From positions 1 to 22,012 of IMG/VR virus record IMGVR_UViG_3300008267_001165: a DNA stretch of 22,012 nucleotides. The stretch is one strand, 5' to 3'. The DNA comes from a virus. Of the stretch, positions 15,896 to 22,012 are shown piece by piece (the stretch's first letter is position 1; each line of letters starts with the position of its first letter). The notes under the pieces are model-generated. The model was not told the origin of the DNA, did no database searches, and saw only the letters and a list, made by a program, of their open reading frames with translations. The translations under genes were made by a program, and so were the position numbers.

Positions 15896-16101
15896 TAAGA
15901 GGTTGTTGGAAAATCAGGGGGTGTTTTTAAAGGACGATAAAATATTCCTTCTGAAGCTTCATACCAATCTCCATATCCCACATCTTCTGTGTTTTCTTCT
16001 ATTAAAAGATCATGGTCACCTGGGTATTGCCAAGGTGTTATACCATCCCATATCACTATGTCAATCACATAGTTTGATTTTATTACTGCCCATCTAGCCA
16101 T
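15895..16101 (-). CDS. Small tail-fibre-associated protein, unknown function
   Basis: A 68-residue protein (MARWAVIKSNYVIDIVIWDG, then PWQYPGDHDLLIEE and VGYGDWYEASEGIFYRPL). The order 'AVI-x-NxVxDxVxWDG ... VGxGDxYE ... FxRP' is what I know from short proteins and C-terminal segments near phage tail fibre genes, including some annotated as tail fibre assembly proteins. It is probably a compact beta domain. It follows the glycine-rich protein genes after 12 bases, so it is most likely expressed with them. A fibre accessory or assembly role is an inference from motif memory and position. Confidence 0.55.
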   Translation of the reverse strand: MARWAVIKSNYVIDIVIWDGITPWQYPGDHDLLIEENTEDVGYGDWYEASEGIFYRPLKTPPDFPTTS

Positions 16102-16113
16102 ATTTAATTTGTT

Positions 16114-17193
16114 TTAATAGTATTCAAAAATTATTACAAAACCATTACCTCCAGGACCTGCTGCACTGGCTGTATTGTTTACACTTGACCCTGCTCCACC
16201 TCCACCTCCTGCTCCTCTACTTCCACTTCCTCCAGTTCCACTAGAATTTCCTCCTGCTCCACCATGCCCTCCAGTTCCTACTAGTACTCCTGAGGTTAAG
16301 TTACTACCTGTATAGTACATTAAAAAATTAATTACATCATATACAAGAGCACCATTATTGCCATTTCGAGGAGTTTGTGGTAATCCAGGTGAACCAGATT
16401 GAATTAAAGTAGCGTACTGATAAATAGCTGATCCTGATCCACCACTACCTGATACGTTTGAAGTATTTATACCTCCTCCTCCTCCTCCACCTGCTAAAAA
16501 TCTAGTTCCACTAAAAGCATTACCTGCATCTAAAGCATTAAGATTTGATCCTGCACCTCCATTTACTCCAGAATAATAAAATGGTGGATAAGGATTTGGA
16601 ACTGTAGCTGTTGTTGGAGCAGTATTACTTCCCCCAGCACTTCCTGCAGTGTTAGTTCCACCTACACCTCCTGGTCCACCTGTTCCTAGTAAAAGAATGG
16701 TTGAGCCTGAAGCGAAAGAACTACTTGATCCTACTGTACCTGTAATTCCATTTAAATTGGCAGCTCCTATTCTTTGGCCACCACCACCACCACCACCACC
16801 TATAGTTATTGTATAACTTCCAGTTGTTAATGATGAAGATGAAAAATAAGCTACATTTATATTACCTCCAGCTCCTCCTCCACCACCATATCTGTTAGTA
16901 GATGCGGCTCCTAGTCTTCCACTTCCTCCTCCACCACCACCTCCAGCACAAAGTACTTTTATATATTGTACACCAGATCCTGTATTATAAGTATAAGTTC
17001 CTGAGCTGGTGTATATTAAAATATTAGTTTGTCCTCCAACAGCACTATTATTAATAGTTAAATCATATGTAGTACCTGAAGAATTTTTAAAAAACAATTT
17101 ACTGCTGCTAGCAAATAAAGTTCCAAGACCTGAACTTGGGGTTGAGGGAGCAGATTGTGTAACTAAAAATGTTGTGTTTAATAACTTAGCCAT
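16114..17193 (-). CDS. Glycine-rich tail fibre/adhesin protein 2
   Basis: A 359-residue protein. Residues 1-50 (MAKLLNTTFLVTQSAPSTPS, then LGTLFASSSKLFFKNSSGTT) form a short module also found at the start of the next upstream protein and as a free-standing 51-residue protein. Residues about 80-359 are a glycine-rich domain with long Gly runs (GGGGGGGSGRLG, GGGGGAGGN, TIGGGGGGGG, GAGGGGGAG), of the type used by phage adhesins whose polyglycine helices pack into a lattice; the tip loops probably contact the receptor. It ends GNGFVIIFEYY, like its tandem neighbour (LCIVLEYY). The two are separated by 4 bases and are clear duplicates with diverged Gly-rich loops. Confidence 0.75.
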   Translation of the reverse strand: MAKLLNTTFLVTQSAPSTPSSGLGTLFASSSKLFFKNSSGTTYDLTINNSAVGGQTNILIYTSSGTYTYNTGSGVQYIKVLCAGGGGGGGSGRLGAASTNRYGGGGGAGGNINVAYFSSSSLTTGSYTITIGGGGGGGGQRIGAANLNGITGTVGSSSSFASGSTILLLGTGGPGGVGGTNTAGSAGGSNTAPTTATVPNPYPPFYYSGVNGGAGSNLNALDAGNAFSGTRFLAGGGGGGGINTSNVSGSGGSGSAIYQYATLIQSGSPGLPQTPRNGNNGALVYDVINFLMYYTGSNLTSGVLVGTGGHGGAGGNSSGTGGSGSRGAGGGGGAGSSVNNTASAAGPGGNGFVIIFEYY

Positions 17194-17197
17194 ATTT

Positions 17198-18265
17198 TTA
17201 ATAATATTCTAATACTATACATAAACCTGAGGATCCACTTCCTCCAGGTTGTCCTGTTCCACTAGCACCTATTAACGCGTTAGCTCCACCTCCTCCAGCT
17301 CCAAATAACCCACCATTTCCTCCAGCTATGCTAGTTGGATTTGTTGGTAATATAGTACCATTTCCTCCTCCACCTAAACCATAGATAGTTGTAAGTACAC
17401 TACTTGTAAATTGCAATAAAACTGCTGCTGTTACTAAATTATTTGAACCTGAATTGTTACTAATAGTATTATTAGATTTTAGTGTGTTCCATTCAAATCC
17501 ATTAGCTCCTAGAGACCCTGAAGTTCCAACATTAGTTGTAGTAGTCCAGCTAGAACCTGCTCCTCCTCCAGCTGTACTTGTAGGTGTTAATGGGGTGGAA
17601 AAAAATGATGTGGGTTGGGTTGCTCCTCCTCCTACTGTGGTACTAGAAGAACCATTACCTCCATTAATAGCAAAGCCAGGGCCTGGAAGGCAAGAAGTAG
17701 TTTGACCACCTGTTCCTCCAGCTCTAGTTGTGGAGTTATTAACAGAACCTATTCCTCCATTTCCTCCACTAGCGCTAACTAAGGTTCCTCCAAAAGTAGT
17801 GTATTCACCAGCACTTCCAGTTCCTCCTGTACCTGTGGATGATCCTAAACCTCCGGCTCCTCCTCTACCTATGCTAATAGTATAATTATCTTGAGTTAAT
17901 GAAGAAGAATTAAAAAATCCCCAAGCTATAGCACCACCACCACCACCAGATCCTCCAGTGTGGGAAACAGCTGTAGCACTTCTACCAGCACCACCTCCTC
18001 CGCCTCCAGCTCCAACACAAATTACTTGAATATATTTTATATTTATATTATTAGCCCAATTATAAGTTAAAGATCCACTACCTGGATTTGATCCTGTATA
18101 TTCTCTTACAATTATATATCCAGGTCCTCCTAAAGGAAATATAGTGCCAGTTGTATTTTCAAAATATATAATACTACCACTAGCATATAAAGCTCCAGTA
18201 CCAGTACTTGGTGTTCCATTATATGATTGTGTAACTAATTGTAAACTTTTTAAAACCTGACTCAT
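17198..18265 (-). CDS. Glycine-rich tail fibre/adhesin protein 1
   Basis: A 355-residue protein that starts MSQVLKSLQLVTQSYNGTPS with the shared N-terminal module (about residues 1-48, including TGALYASGSIIYFENTTGT). A strand IQVICVGAGGGGGGAGRSA then leads into a glycine-rich domain with many Gly runs and variable Ser/Thr/Asn loops (about 80-345). The C-terminus LCIVLEYY matches the second glycine-rich protein (FVIIFEYY). The start ATG overlaps the stop of the 51-residue gene as ATGA, implying translational coupling. The likely role is host-range-determining distal fibre adhesin; the receptor cannot be inferred. Confidence 0.75.
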   Translation of the reverse strand: MSQVLKSLQLVTQSYNGTPSTGTGALYASGSIIYFENTTGTIFPLGGPGYIIVREYTGSNPGSGSLTYNWANNINIKYIQVICVGAGGGGGGAGRSATAVSHTGGSGGGGGAIAWGFFNSSSLTQDNYTISIGRGGAGGLGSSTGTGGTGSAGEYTTFGGTLVSASGGNGGIGSVNNSTTRAGGTGGQTTSCLPGPGFAINGGNGSSSTTVGGGATQPTSFFSTPLTPTSTAGGGAGSSWTTTTNVGTSGSLGANGFEWNTLKSNNTISNNSGSNNLVTAAVLLQFTSSVLTTIYGLGGGGNGTILPTNPTSIAGGNGGLFGAGGGGANALIGASGTGQPGGSGSSGLCIVLEYY

Positions 18266-18417
18266 ATAGAAGTATTACTTAGTTTAACTTGAGTTCCATT
18301 TGATAATTTAGCATATAAAAATCCATCAGTATTAGCATATAAAGTTATAAATCCTAGTTCCGGTGTCTCTATAGACCCTGTAGTAGCGAATTGTATTTCA
18401 GTTAAAAATTGTGCCAT
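18262..18417 (-). CDS. 51-residue protein, free-standing copy of the fibre N-terminal module
   Basis: A short complete frame from ATG 18417 to TGA: MAQFLTEIQFATTGSIETPE, then LGFITLYANTDGFLYAKLSN and GTQVKLSNTSI. It aligns along its whole length with residues 1-50 of both downstream glycine-rich proteins, sharing the pattern M-[AS]-x-x-L ... T ... TP-x-x-G-x-x-x-L-[YF]-A ... GT ... L. It starts 2 bases after the long fibre gene's stop and overlaps the next ATG by ATGA, so it is tightly built into the operon, which supports it being a real gene. It may be a capping, connector or trimerisation unit. The function is unknown. Confidence 0.72.
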   Translation of the reverse strand: MAQFLTEIQFATTGSIETPELGFITLYANTDGFLYAKLSNGTQVKLSNTSI

Positions 18418-18419
18418 TT

Positions 18420-20213
18420 TTATATTGATATATAAACTATATATTGATCTGCTGTTGGTGGATTAGCAAATATAATACTAGCTGTATTAGCATTAATTCT
18501 TCTTATGTCTGGGTATACTGTCTCGCCATTTGATCCACTTTCATAAACTGTAATGTGGAGGTTTCGGGTGTTAAAGCCATGGTTAATGTTAAATGAAGAT
18601 GATAATCCATTCCCTATAAAAGAAGAAGTTGAAGTAAATGATCCTCCTCCATTTAAAGCATGTGAAGCAGTTAAAGCATATGAAGCACTTAAAGCAGGAT
18701 TTGTACTAGTAAATATAGATCCAGTGACATATGAGGCAGTACCAGCAAATACAGAAGCATTAGAACCTGTCCAAGAACTTGGAACAAAATTACCTCCAAC
18801 ACTACCCCCACCTATAGCACTTGAAGCAGTGTAATAAACTTGACCTGAAGAGGTATTGTATACTAAAATATGAGTTTCGGGGGATGCAGGTAGTCCTTGT
18901 AAAAAAACATTTGAAGCACTTACTTCAAACCATGATTTAGTAGTAAATAAAAGATTATGTCTATTATTATCTGCTGTTCCGTCTCCAATTATAAATGAAT
19001 AAGATGAAGTATTAAGAGCATTATAATTTCCTATTACTAGTTGATAATCTCCAATAGCTACTGTTCCCTTACCTTTAGTATTTGAACCTTCTTTAAAAGT
19101 AGCAGTGTCTCTTCCTTCAGCATGAGATGCTACTCCAAGAGCATAAGTAAAAGTCCCTTCAGCATGAGAACTAAACCCAAAATTATTTGGAGAAGTTTGA
19201 TCTCCAGTCCATAACGATATACTCTTATTAGCATTACCTATAATTGTTGAAGTAACATTAATACTAAGATCAGTTAAAGTTATAATAGTATTAGGTGAAG
19301 AATATGTTGCTGAGTCAACAACAACTATAGAAAGATTGTTGCTTATGTCTTTGTAAATTATATAATCTCCTGATAAGAAATCACCAGATAAATCAGGATA
19401 GGTATCCCATAAGGTAACAACACCACTTGATATAGAGGCAGAATATGCATTAACAAGCCCAGTATATGTTATAGAACCTTCAGTGTGAGAATATTGGCCT
19501 AAGGCTACTGTTCCACTACCTTGTTGTAGGCTACTAGAAGTGTATATGTAAGCAAAATCTGCATTTGCTCCAAAAGCCCCATTTTGGTTAAATTGCACAT
19601 AAGTGTCTGAGGGGGCAGGGTTTGAGGCCAAAGCATAAGATGCTGTAGCAGCATAAGAAGCACTAGTAGAGCCAGAAGCATAAGAAGCGCTTTGGACACT
19701 ACTAGAACCAAACGGTCCCCATACATTAGAAGCAGTTATAAATGAAGATGTAGAAGCAGATAAGGCATAACTACTACTTAAAGTATAACTTGAACTTATA
19801 GCTTGTGATGCACTTTGAGCCCAAGAAGAAGTTCCAAAAAATCCTACTGTATTAGCTCCTGATGAGGCTGAGATAGAACCTGTTAAGTATATAGTGTTAT
19901 TAGTGTAATTAAATCTAAGATTTGAACTGCCACTAAATACACTTGCGCTGTTAAATTGTAATTGTGTGTCAGAACCTCCAGGTGCTCCAGTTCCTCCTGC
20001 TACCGTTACAGGGAATGTTGAGCCATCTCCTTTAGTGAAGGTTATAGTATTACCAGCAGCTGAAGCTGTTTTTAGTAGAGAACCAGTATCTGTAGATCCT
20101 CCACCGCTTCCACCATTCATAGCATACGAAGCTGTTAAAGCATAAGAGGCACTGTCGGTATTAAGTGCTCTTATCGCTATCTTCGCATATTGACTTTGGT
20201 AAACATTTGCCAT
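18420..20213 (-). CDS. Long tail fibre protein with SHAEG motifs and C-terminal receptor-type domain
   Basis: A 597-residue protein with a modular fibre build. It has an N-terminal segment (MANVYQSQYAKIAIRALNTD), repeated short linkers of the ASYALTASYA type (about residues 20-32, 130-195, 505-520), a PGGSDTQLQFNSASVFSGSS module (about 78-100), SHTEG/SHAEG units (GQYSHTEGS, GFSSHAEGT, GVASHAEGR; about 240-375) resembling the left-handed beta-roll of YadA-type heads, and a closing 63-residue domain (SFNINHGFNTRNLHITVYES to QYIVYISI). That last domain is duplicated at the end of the preceding fibre frame. Such proteins form trimers at the baseplate periphery. The start ATG is the first in frame; the gap before it holds the AATATTTATAAT motif. 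Confidence 0.82.
   Translation of the reverse strand: MANVYQSQYAKIAIRALNTDSASYALTASYAMNGGSGGGSTDTGSLLKTASAAGNTITFTKGDGSTFPVTVAGGTGAPGGSDTQLQFNSASVFSGSSNLRFNYTNNTIYLTGSISASSGANTVGFFGTSSWAQSASQAISSSYTLSSSYALSASTSSFITASNVWGPFGSSSVQSASYASGSTSASYAATASYALASNPAPSDTYVQFNQNGAFGANADFAYIYTSSSLQQGSGTVALGQYSHTEGSITYTGLVNAYSASISSGVVTLWDTYPDLSGDFLSGDYIIYKDISNNLSIVVVDSATYSSPNTIITLTDLSINVTSTIIGNANKSISLWTGDQTSPNNFGFSSHAEGTFTYALGVASHAEGRDTATFKEGSNTKGKGTVAIGDYQLVIGNYNALNTSSYSFIIGDGTADNNRHNLLFTTKSWFEVSASNVFLQGLPASPETHILVYNTSSGQVYYTASSAIGGGSVGGNFVPSSWTGSNASVFAGTASYVTGSIFTSTNPALSASYALTASHALNGGGSFTSTSSFIGNGLSSSFNINHGFNTRNLHITVYESGSNGETVYPDIRRINANTASIIFANPPTADQYIVYISI
18423..18611 (-). repeat. Duplicated fibre C-terminal domain, copy 2
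   Basis: This encodes the last 63 residues of the long fibre protein. It shares SFNINHGFNTRNLHITVY exactly with the copy at 20252, and the rest aligns with few changes (about 70% identical residues by eye, one single-residue gap). The DNA is also recognisably similar but diverged at third positions, so this is an old duplication or an exchange cassette rather than a recent copy. Confidence 0.8.
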
Positions 20214-20226
20214 TAACTACTTTTTG

Positions 20227-20239
20227 ATTATAAATATTA
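20227..20239 (-). promoter_or_regulatory. Recurrent intergenic motif, sense TAATATTTATAAT
   Basis: This is an exact 13-base copy of the motif at 7865 and 12230, inside the 35-base gap between two fibre genes and ending 13 bases before the long fibre ATG. A palindrome-like flank CTTTTT...AAAAAG surrounds it here. Confidence 0.42.
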
Positions 20240-20248
20240 AAAAGTATA

Positions 20249-20929
20249 CTATTGTGATATATAAACTATATATTGGCTCATAGAAGGAGGATTAGCAAAT
20301 GTAATACTTGATGTATTAGCATTTACATGTTTTAAATCAGGATAAACTATATCACCTGATGCACTATCATATACAGTTATATGAAGATTTCTTGTATTAA
20401 ATCCATGATTAATATTAAAGGAAGTTGATGATCCATTTCCTAAAATTGATGAGGTTGAATTATAAGGATATGTTAAAGCAAATAAAGCTTGAGAAGCACT
20501 TTCAGCCCAACTAGCTGTTCCAAGCAATGAACCTGTAAAAGAAGTAGCTATTAAGCTACCAGATATCTGCACTTCATTTCCTGCAGCATGTATAAGATTG
20601 CTTCTATTATCGTTATCGGATCCGTTACCTACAATAAAGGCTGATTCTACTGATGATGTAGCATTCCATTGGCCTTGTACGTGTTGCCATTTAGCTGATG
20701 CTATTGTTCCATATCCCTCTGCGTGGGAATACTCCGCTAAAGCTAGTGTAACTGTTTCTTGCCCTTCAGCGTGTGAATAATTTCCTATTGTTTGGGTATT
20801 ATCTCCTTCGGCATGTGAATAGTCTCCTATTGCTTTAGTGATACTTCCTTCGGCATGTGAGTATTCTCCTGTTGCTATATTCCCTTCTAATCCTTGAATA
20901 AGAGAGCCCGTTATAGTTTGATTACCTAA
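20249..20929 (-). CDS. SHAEG-repeat tail fibre segment without a normal start codon
   Basis: The frame is open from 21016 to the TAG at 20249, but no ATG, GTG or TTG occurs between 21016 and 20573. The first GTG (20572) would cut away four clearly coding SHAEG repeats. From 20929 the protein reads LGNQTITGSLIQGLEGNIAT, then 14- to 16-residue units (GEYSHAEGSITKAI, GDYSHAEGDNTQTI, and so on), an ESAFIVGNGSDNDNRSNLIH segment, a TGSLLGTASWAESASQA linker and a C-terminal domain shared with the next fibre protein. It begins exactly where the upstream fibre gene stops (CAA TTT TAG). Reading one base back gives an uninterrupted fusion (VDQF-LGNQTITG). Possible explanations are a sequencing or assembly error in the TTTT run, a -1 frameshift, or an unusual start such as ATT at 20932. 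Confidence 0.6.
   Translation of the reverse strand, partial: LGNQTITGSLIQGLEGNIATGEYSHAEGSITKAIGDYSHAEGDNTQTIGNYSHAEGQETVTLALAEYSHAEGYGTIASAKWQHVQGQWNATSSVESAFIVGNGSDNDNRSNLIHAAGNEVQISGSLIATSFTGSLLGTASWAESASQALFALTYPYNSTSSILGNGSSTSFNINHGFNTRNLHITVYDSASGDIVYPDLKHVNANTSSITFANPPSMSQYIVYISQ
20252..20437 (-). repeat. Duplicated fibre C-terminal domain, copy 1
   Basis: This encodes the last 62 residues of the SHAEG fibre segment (NGSSTSFNINHGFNTRNLHI to QYIVYISQ). It is the paralogue of the domain at 18423. Both copies are the extreme C-terminus of their protein, where a receptor-binding or trimer-locking domain is expected. Confidence 0.8.
20671..20869 (-). repeat. SHAEG (YadA-head-like) tandem protein repeats
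   Basis: Four SHAEG units with a 14- to 16-residue period (GEYSHAEG, GDYSHAEG, GNYSHAEG, AEYSHAEG), then a degenerate AKWQHVQGQ. The 14-residue period matches the left-handed parallel beta-roll of YadA-type trimeric adhesin heads. The DNA units have diverged, so this is protein-level repetition under selection. Confidence 0.75.
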
Positions 20930-22012
20930 AATTGATCTACTCTGTTCACAGTTACAATTAATGAAGGAACAGCAGGGCCTAAAGCAGGTGTTGTAGCTGC
21001 TAATTGAACATCTGTTCTATCTGCTGCCCACATTATCTGGTAATAATCATTAGCGGCAGAATTTACAAACCAATTCCAAGCAGCTACACCTTTACCATTT
21101 TGAGATAGTTCAACTATTGTATTTGTTTCTGCTAAATCAACTCCATTTTTTCTTAACCAAATATATGCTATACTTGTATTTCCTGTACTGGTTTTTTCAA
21201 GTTGAGCTGAGAATTGTATATCATAAACACCAATATTTTCAGTTTTAATATATGTGTTAAAAGGATTAGTTGAACCTGATATTGATACTCCATTGCTAAT
21301 ATCTGTTGTATTAAGAGACATTGAGTGAAGAATATTAGCTACAGGATTTGTTTGTGTAGTTGTATCATAAAAACTACCATAAGAACCTGTTGCTGTATTA
21401 CCATATACTCCTCCACCACCTGTTGAGGTGATAGTTACTTGTCCTAAACCATTTGTAGGTGATAAGGTAATATTTGGTCCTGCTAGTAATCGGGTTACTC
21501 CACCATTTAAAGCGTATGAAGCTGTAGTAGCATATGAAGCTGTTCCTAATAAAGAACCTGTAAATGAACCTGTGAAAGATCCAGTTGCGGATAGGGTTGT
21601 TCCATTCCAAGTTAAATTTGATACTCCTCCAAAAACTCCATTATTATTGTATTGGATTTGAGTATTTGAACCTCCAGGAGATGTAGTTCCACCTCCACCA
21701 CCGCCACCACCACCTACTCCTCTAAATAAACCTCCGGGCAATATAGTAAAATCAGCATCTACTGCAAATGTACCATCTCCTTTAATCACTATAGCCCCTA
21801 AATAAATAGCATTTGCTGCTGTGTTAGGTGCTTCAGTAAATGTTTCGATGTTTATATTAGCAATAGCCTCTGATTCGGTTGAATATACTGCGTTACCGTA
21901 ATAAACTACTATGGCTTTAGATACTGAGTTTGGGTACCAAAATACTCTTTGAGTTGACCAACTGTTATTAGCTACACCTGTTAAAATACCATTAAGTGAA
22001 TATTGGGTTGGG
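20926..22012 (-). CDS. Tail fibre protein with C1q/TNF-like domain, 5' end beyond the window
   Basis: The frame is open from the right edge (361 visible residues) to TAG at 20926. A GTG at 21789 is not the start, because coding continues upstream without a stop (NSWSTQRVFWYPNSVSKAIV ... TFTEAPNTAANAIYLGAIVI). The order is an edge segment, the module VIKGDGTFAVDADFTILPGG, a poly-Gly hinge (about 21675-21720), SPGGSNTQIQYNNNGVFGG, linker repeats (GSFTGSFTGSLLGTASYA), and from about 21390 a jelly-roll domain: GSYGSFYDTTTQTNPVANIL, IGVYDIQFSAQLEKTSTG, AYIWLRKNGVDLAET, AAWNWFVNSAANDYYQIMWA and PSLIVTVNRVDQF. The last part matches the C1q/TNF-like domain often found at fibre ends. The frame of the next fibre segment begins at its stop codon, suggesting one original polypeptide. 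Confidence 0.8.
   Translation of the reverse strand, partial: PTQYSLNGILTGVANNSWSTQRVFWYPNSVSKAIVVYYGNAVYSTESEAIANINIETFTEAPNTAANAIYLGAIVIKGDGTFAVDADFTILPGGLFRGVGGGGGGGGGTTSPGGSNTQIQYNNNGVFGGVSNLTWNGTTLSATGSFTGSFTGSLLGTASYATTASYALNGGVTRLLAGPNITLSPTNGLGQVTITSTGGGGVYGNTATGSYGSFYDTTTQTNPVANILHSMSLNTTDISNGVSISGSTNPFNTYIKTENIGVYDIQFSAQLEKTSTGNTSIAYIWLRKNGVDLAETNTIVELSQNGKGVAAWNWFVNSAANDYYQIMWAADRTDVQLAATTPALGPAVPSLIVTVNRVDQF

Noticed and set aside
16114-18265. Poly-Gly runs as simple-sequence expansion or assembly artefact
   Set aside because: Both genes are intact, end in matching conserved C-termini and have the expected glycine-rich adhesin organisation.
20227-20239. TATAAATA boxes as T4-type late promoters
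   Set aside because: The exact TATAAATA reads on the plus strand, pointing away from all genes. The motif is reported as a recurrent element without calling it a T4 late promoter.
20671-20869. SHAEG tandem repeats as a CRISPR-like or DNA repeat array
   Set aside because: Units have diverged at the DNA level, keep a codon-multiple period and encode a known adhesin-type motif, so they are protein repeats.
1-22012. tRNA genes, insertion sequences, attachment sites, CRISPR arrays and stop-codon recoding
   Set aside because: I saw no cloverleaf-like sequence, transposase or integrase motif, or regular spacer array. TAA, TAG and TGA all end genes in sensible places.

Overview
The window is a piece of a contractile-tailed (myovirus-type) bacteriophage genome. 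Every convincing gene lies on the minus strand, so the biological reading order runs from base 22012 down to base 1. The DNA is very AT-rich. Almost none of the start codons has a Shine-Dalgarno sequence; they are preceded by A/T-rich sequence, which is typical of Bacteroidota translation. A Bacteroidota host is therefore my best inference, but it is an inference only. TAA, TAG and TGA all act as stops, so there is no sign of a recoded genetic code.

Layout in reading order. (1) 22012-15895, host-recognition module: a fibre protein entering from the right edge with a C1q/TNF-like C-terminal domain; a second fibre segment with SHAEG (YadA-head-like) repeats that has no usable start codon; a long fibre protein whose C-terminal domain is a paralogue of the previous one; a 51-residue protein; two tandem glycine-rich proteins whose N-termini match that 51-residue protein; and a small 68-residue protein. 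(2) 15872-13300: a small coiled-coil protein, the tail sheath and the tail tube, closed by a strong intrinsic terminator. (3) 13195-7883: a T4 gp26-like/tail-assembly-chaperone gene overlapping a second frame at a seven-T slippery run followed by a hairpin, then a 1442-residue tape measure protein. (4) 7827-1222: a small structural protein, a tube-initiator/baseplate protein, a LysM (gp53/gpX-like) protein, a 1234-residue baseplate hub protein with a possible muralytic C-terminal domain, and a small unknown protein. (5) 1176 to the left edge: the first 392 codons of a divergent family A DNA polymerase.

The genes together make the tail: fibres for adsorption, sheath and tube, a frameshifted chaperone and tape measure that set tube assembly and length, and a baseplate hub that penetrates the envelope. 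The polymerase marks a change from morphogenesis to replication without a change of strand.

The most interesting signals are the likely +1/-2 programmed frameshift in the chaperone gene, the start-less SHAEG fibre frame, the free-standing 51-residue copy of a fibre N-terminal module, the exonuclease-dead compact polymerase, and an ATATTTAT-core motif that recurs in six of the gene gaps.
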